Source of the DNA: an uncultured Peptococcaceae bacterium | Lineage (GTDB): Bacteria; Bacillota; Desulfitobacteriia; Desulfitobacteriales; Syntrophobotulaceae | Length of the DNA: 22,399 bases | Reading direction: 5' to 3' | Assembly: GCA_937892995.1 (NCBI GenBank) | Contig: CALBJS010000061.1 | Coordinates: 1-22,399, forward strand | Part shown: piece after piece, positions 21,233 through 22,399 of the stretch | How positions within the stretch are numbered: the stretch's first letter is position 1 | Layout: the number at the start of each line of letters is the position of its first letter | The notes under the pieces: generated by a model | Database searches by the model: none | What the model saw: only the letters and a program-made list of their open reading frames with translations | What the model was told of the DNA's origin: nothing | Made by a program: the position numbers and the translations under genes

Positions 21233-22399
21233 ATGGATACCGAAGAGATACTTGCTTTAGGAAAAGAAAATGTGATGAATACCTATGGCCGTTTGCCAAT
21301 GGCTTTGGTAAAAGGATCAGGGTCCTGGGTCTGGGATAGCGAGGGTAAGAAATACTTAGATTTTGTGGCGGGTTTGGCTGTGACTTCTCTGGGACATTCT
21401 CATCCGGAAATCGTGGAAACTATCTGGAAACAAGCAGGGGAAATGTTGCATTCTTCTAATCTCTATTGGATTCCTAATCAAGTGAGATTGGCTAAACTCT
21501 TAACAGACAATTCCTTTGCTGATAAGGTATTTTTTTGTAATAGTGGGGCAGAAGCCAATGAGGGAGCCATAAAACTTGCTCGGAAATATGCCCAACAAAA
21601 TTACGGGAAGGATAAATATAAGATAGTATCGCTTAAGAACTCTTTCCACGGTAGGACTTTGGCGACCTTGACAGCTACAGGTCAGTCCAAGTATCAAAAG
21701 GGTTTTGAACCCCTTCCTGTAGGTTTTGCTTATGTGGAGATTAATGATCCGGCGGAATTGGACGGGACAATAGATCAGACTACAGCAGCGGTTATTATTG
21801 AGCCTATTCAGGGAGAGGGCGGAGTGCATCCGGTTTCTGAAGAATATATTCAAAAAGTCAGACAAATATGTGATAAAAATGGAGTACTCCTGATCTTTGA
21901 TGAAGTACAGTGCGGAATTGGCAGAACAGGAAAATTATTTGCTCATGAGTGGCTTGGAGTAAAGCCCGATATCATGACTTTGGCTAAGGCTTTAGGGAAT
22001 GGAGTGCCTATCGGAGCGGTTTTGGCTACGGATAAAGTAGCGGCCTCTTTCCAACCGGGGGATCACGCCTCTACTTTTGGGGGAAACTACTTAGCTACGG
22101 CGGTAGGGTGCAAAGTTTTAGAAATCATGACCAAAGAAGGTTTTTTAACAGAAGTAAAGGCCAGGGGAGAATATTTTAAGGAGAAACTGCAAAATCTTGC
22201 TCAAAAGTATGGCCTTAAAGGCCAAGTCAGGGGCAGGGGTATGATGCTGGGGCTACCCTTAGAAAAAGAGGGTGCAGGGATAGTGGATTTTTGCCGCAGT
22301 GAGGGTCTGCTCATCAATTGTGTAGCGGGAACGACCCTGCGTTTTCTACCCCCTCTTACTGTAATAACCGGAGAGATAGACGAGGCGGTAGGAATTTTA
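21233..22399 (+). CDS. argD: Acetylornithine aminotransferase (3' end beyond window)
   Basis: ArgD is a pyridoxal-phosphate enzyme converting N-acetylglutamate semialdehyde and glutamate to N-acetylornithine and 2-oxoglutarate; relatives can also act in lysine synthesis. The visible 389 codons read without a stop to the window edge. Motifs are GLAVTSLGHSHPEI, FFCNSGAEANEGAIKLARKY, NSFHGRTLATLTATGQ, IIEPIQGEGGVHPV, the cofactor aspartate D223 (LLIFDEVQCGIGRTGK) and the Schiff-base lysine K252 (LAKALGNGVPIGAV). The ATG at 21233 is chosen because AAAGGTG at 21217-21223 is properly spaced; GTG 21221 and ATG 21224 are in the same frame. Only a few C-terminal residues are missing. The 109-bp gap after argB has no clear terminator or promoter. 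Confidence 0.95.
   Translation, partial: MDTEEILALGKENVMNTYGRLPMALVKGSGSWVWDSEGKKYLDFVAGLAVTSLGHSHPEIVETIWKQAGEMLHSSNLYWIPNQVRLAKLLTDNSFADKVFFCNSGAEANEGAIKLARKYAQQNYGKDKYKIVSLKNSFHGRTLATLTATGQSKYQKGFEPLPVGFAYVEINDPAELDGTIDQTTAAVIIEPIQGEGGVHPVSEEYIQKVRQICDKNGVLLIFDEVQCGIGRTGKLFAHEWLGVKPDIMTLAKALGNGVPIGAVLATDKVAASFQPGDHASTFGGNYLATAVGCKVLEIMTKEGFLTEVKARGEYFKEKLQNLAQKYGLKGQVRGRGMMLGLPLEKEGAGIVDFCRSEGLLINCVAGTTLRFLPPLTVITGEIDEAVGIL

Overview
The window is chromosomal DNA from a low-to-moderate-GC Firmicute. The best fit is an anaerobic, spore-forming clostridium of the Desulfitobacterium/Desulfosporosinus/Dehalobacter type (Peptococcaceae sensu lato). That assignment is an inference from several signs: strong AGGAGG ribosome binding sites, many TTG and GTG starts, all-cysteine zinc forms of S14, S4, L36 and adenylate kinase, a B12-dependent (class II) ribonucleotide reductase, and a CwlD-type spore-cortex amidase close to rpsI as in Bacillus. 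Every gene is on the + strand.

Region 1 (1-10644) is the end of the S10 operon followed by the spc and alpha operons: rplP (3' end), rpmC, rpsQ, rplN, rplX, rplE, rpsN, rpsH, rplF, rplR, rpsE, [rpmD missing], rplO, secY, adk, map, infA, rpmJ, rpsM, rpsK, rpsD, rpoA, rplQ. Spacers are short and most genes have a clear Shine-Dalgarno. A TTGACT-18-TGTAAT promoter lies between rpmJ and rpsM. Two departures stand out. The rpmD (L30) slot between rpsE and rplO holds a 165-bp structured non-coding sequence. A related sequence follows rplQ, where relatives usually carry the ECF transporter genes ecfA1, ecfA2 and ecfT.

Region 2 (10645-12850) starts with that second repeat element, which carries two arrays of degenerate TCGRR heptamers and a strong hairpin. 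Then come truA and rplM-rpsI. The rplM unit has its own promoter overlapping the truA stop codon, a leader RNA, and a clear Rho-independent terminator after rpsI.

Region 3 (12851-17646) holds nrdJ behind a promoter with two NrdR-like boxes 31 bp apart, then cwlD, whose ribosome binding site and start codon lie inside a long RNA hairpin, then an M20D-family amidohydrolase.

Region 4 (17647-22399) is an arginine biosynthesis operon, argC-argJ-argB-argD, with argD cut by the window end. Its promoter (TTGAAT-17-TATAAT) is overlapped by a consensus ARG box, so ArgR/AhrC repression is expected. ArgJ recycles the acetyl group and ArgB has the N-terminal helix typical of arginine-inhibited kinases, which together suggest the cyclic, feedback-inhibited pathway.

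The genes are well known families. The least explained material is the pair of mosaic intergenic repeats at 4089-4244 and 10645-10894. They share both ends, each starts directly after a stop codon, and each sits where normally conserved genes are absent.
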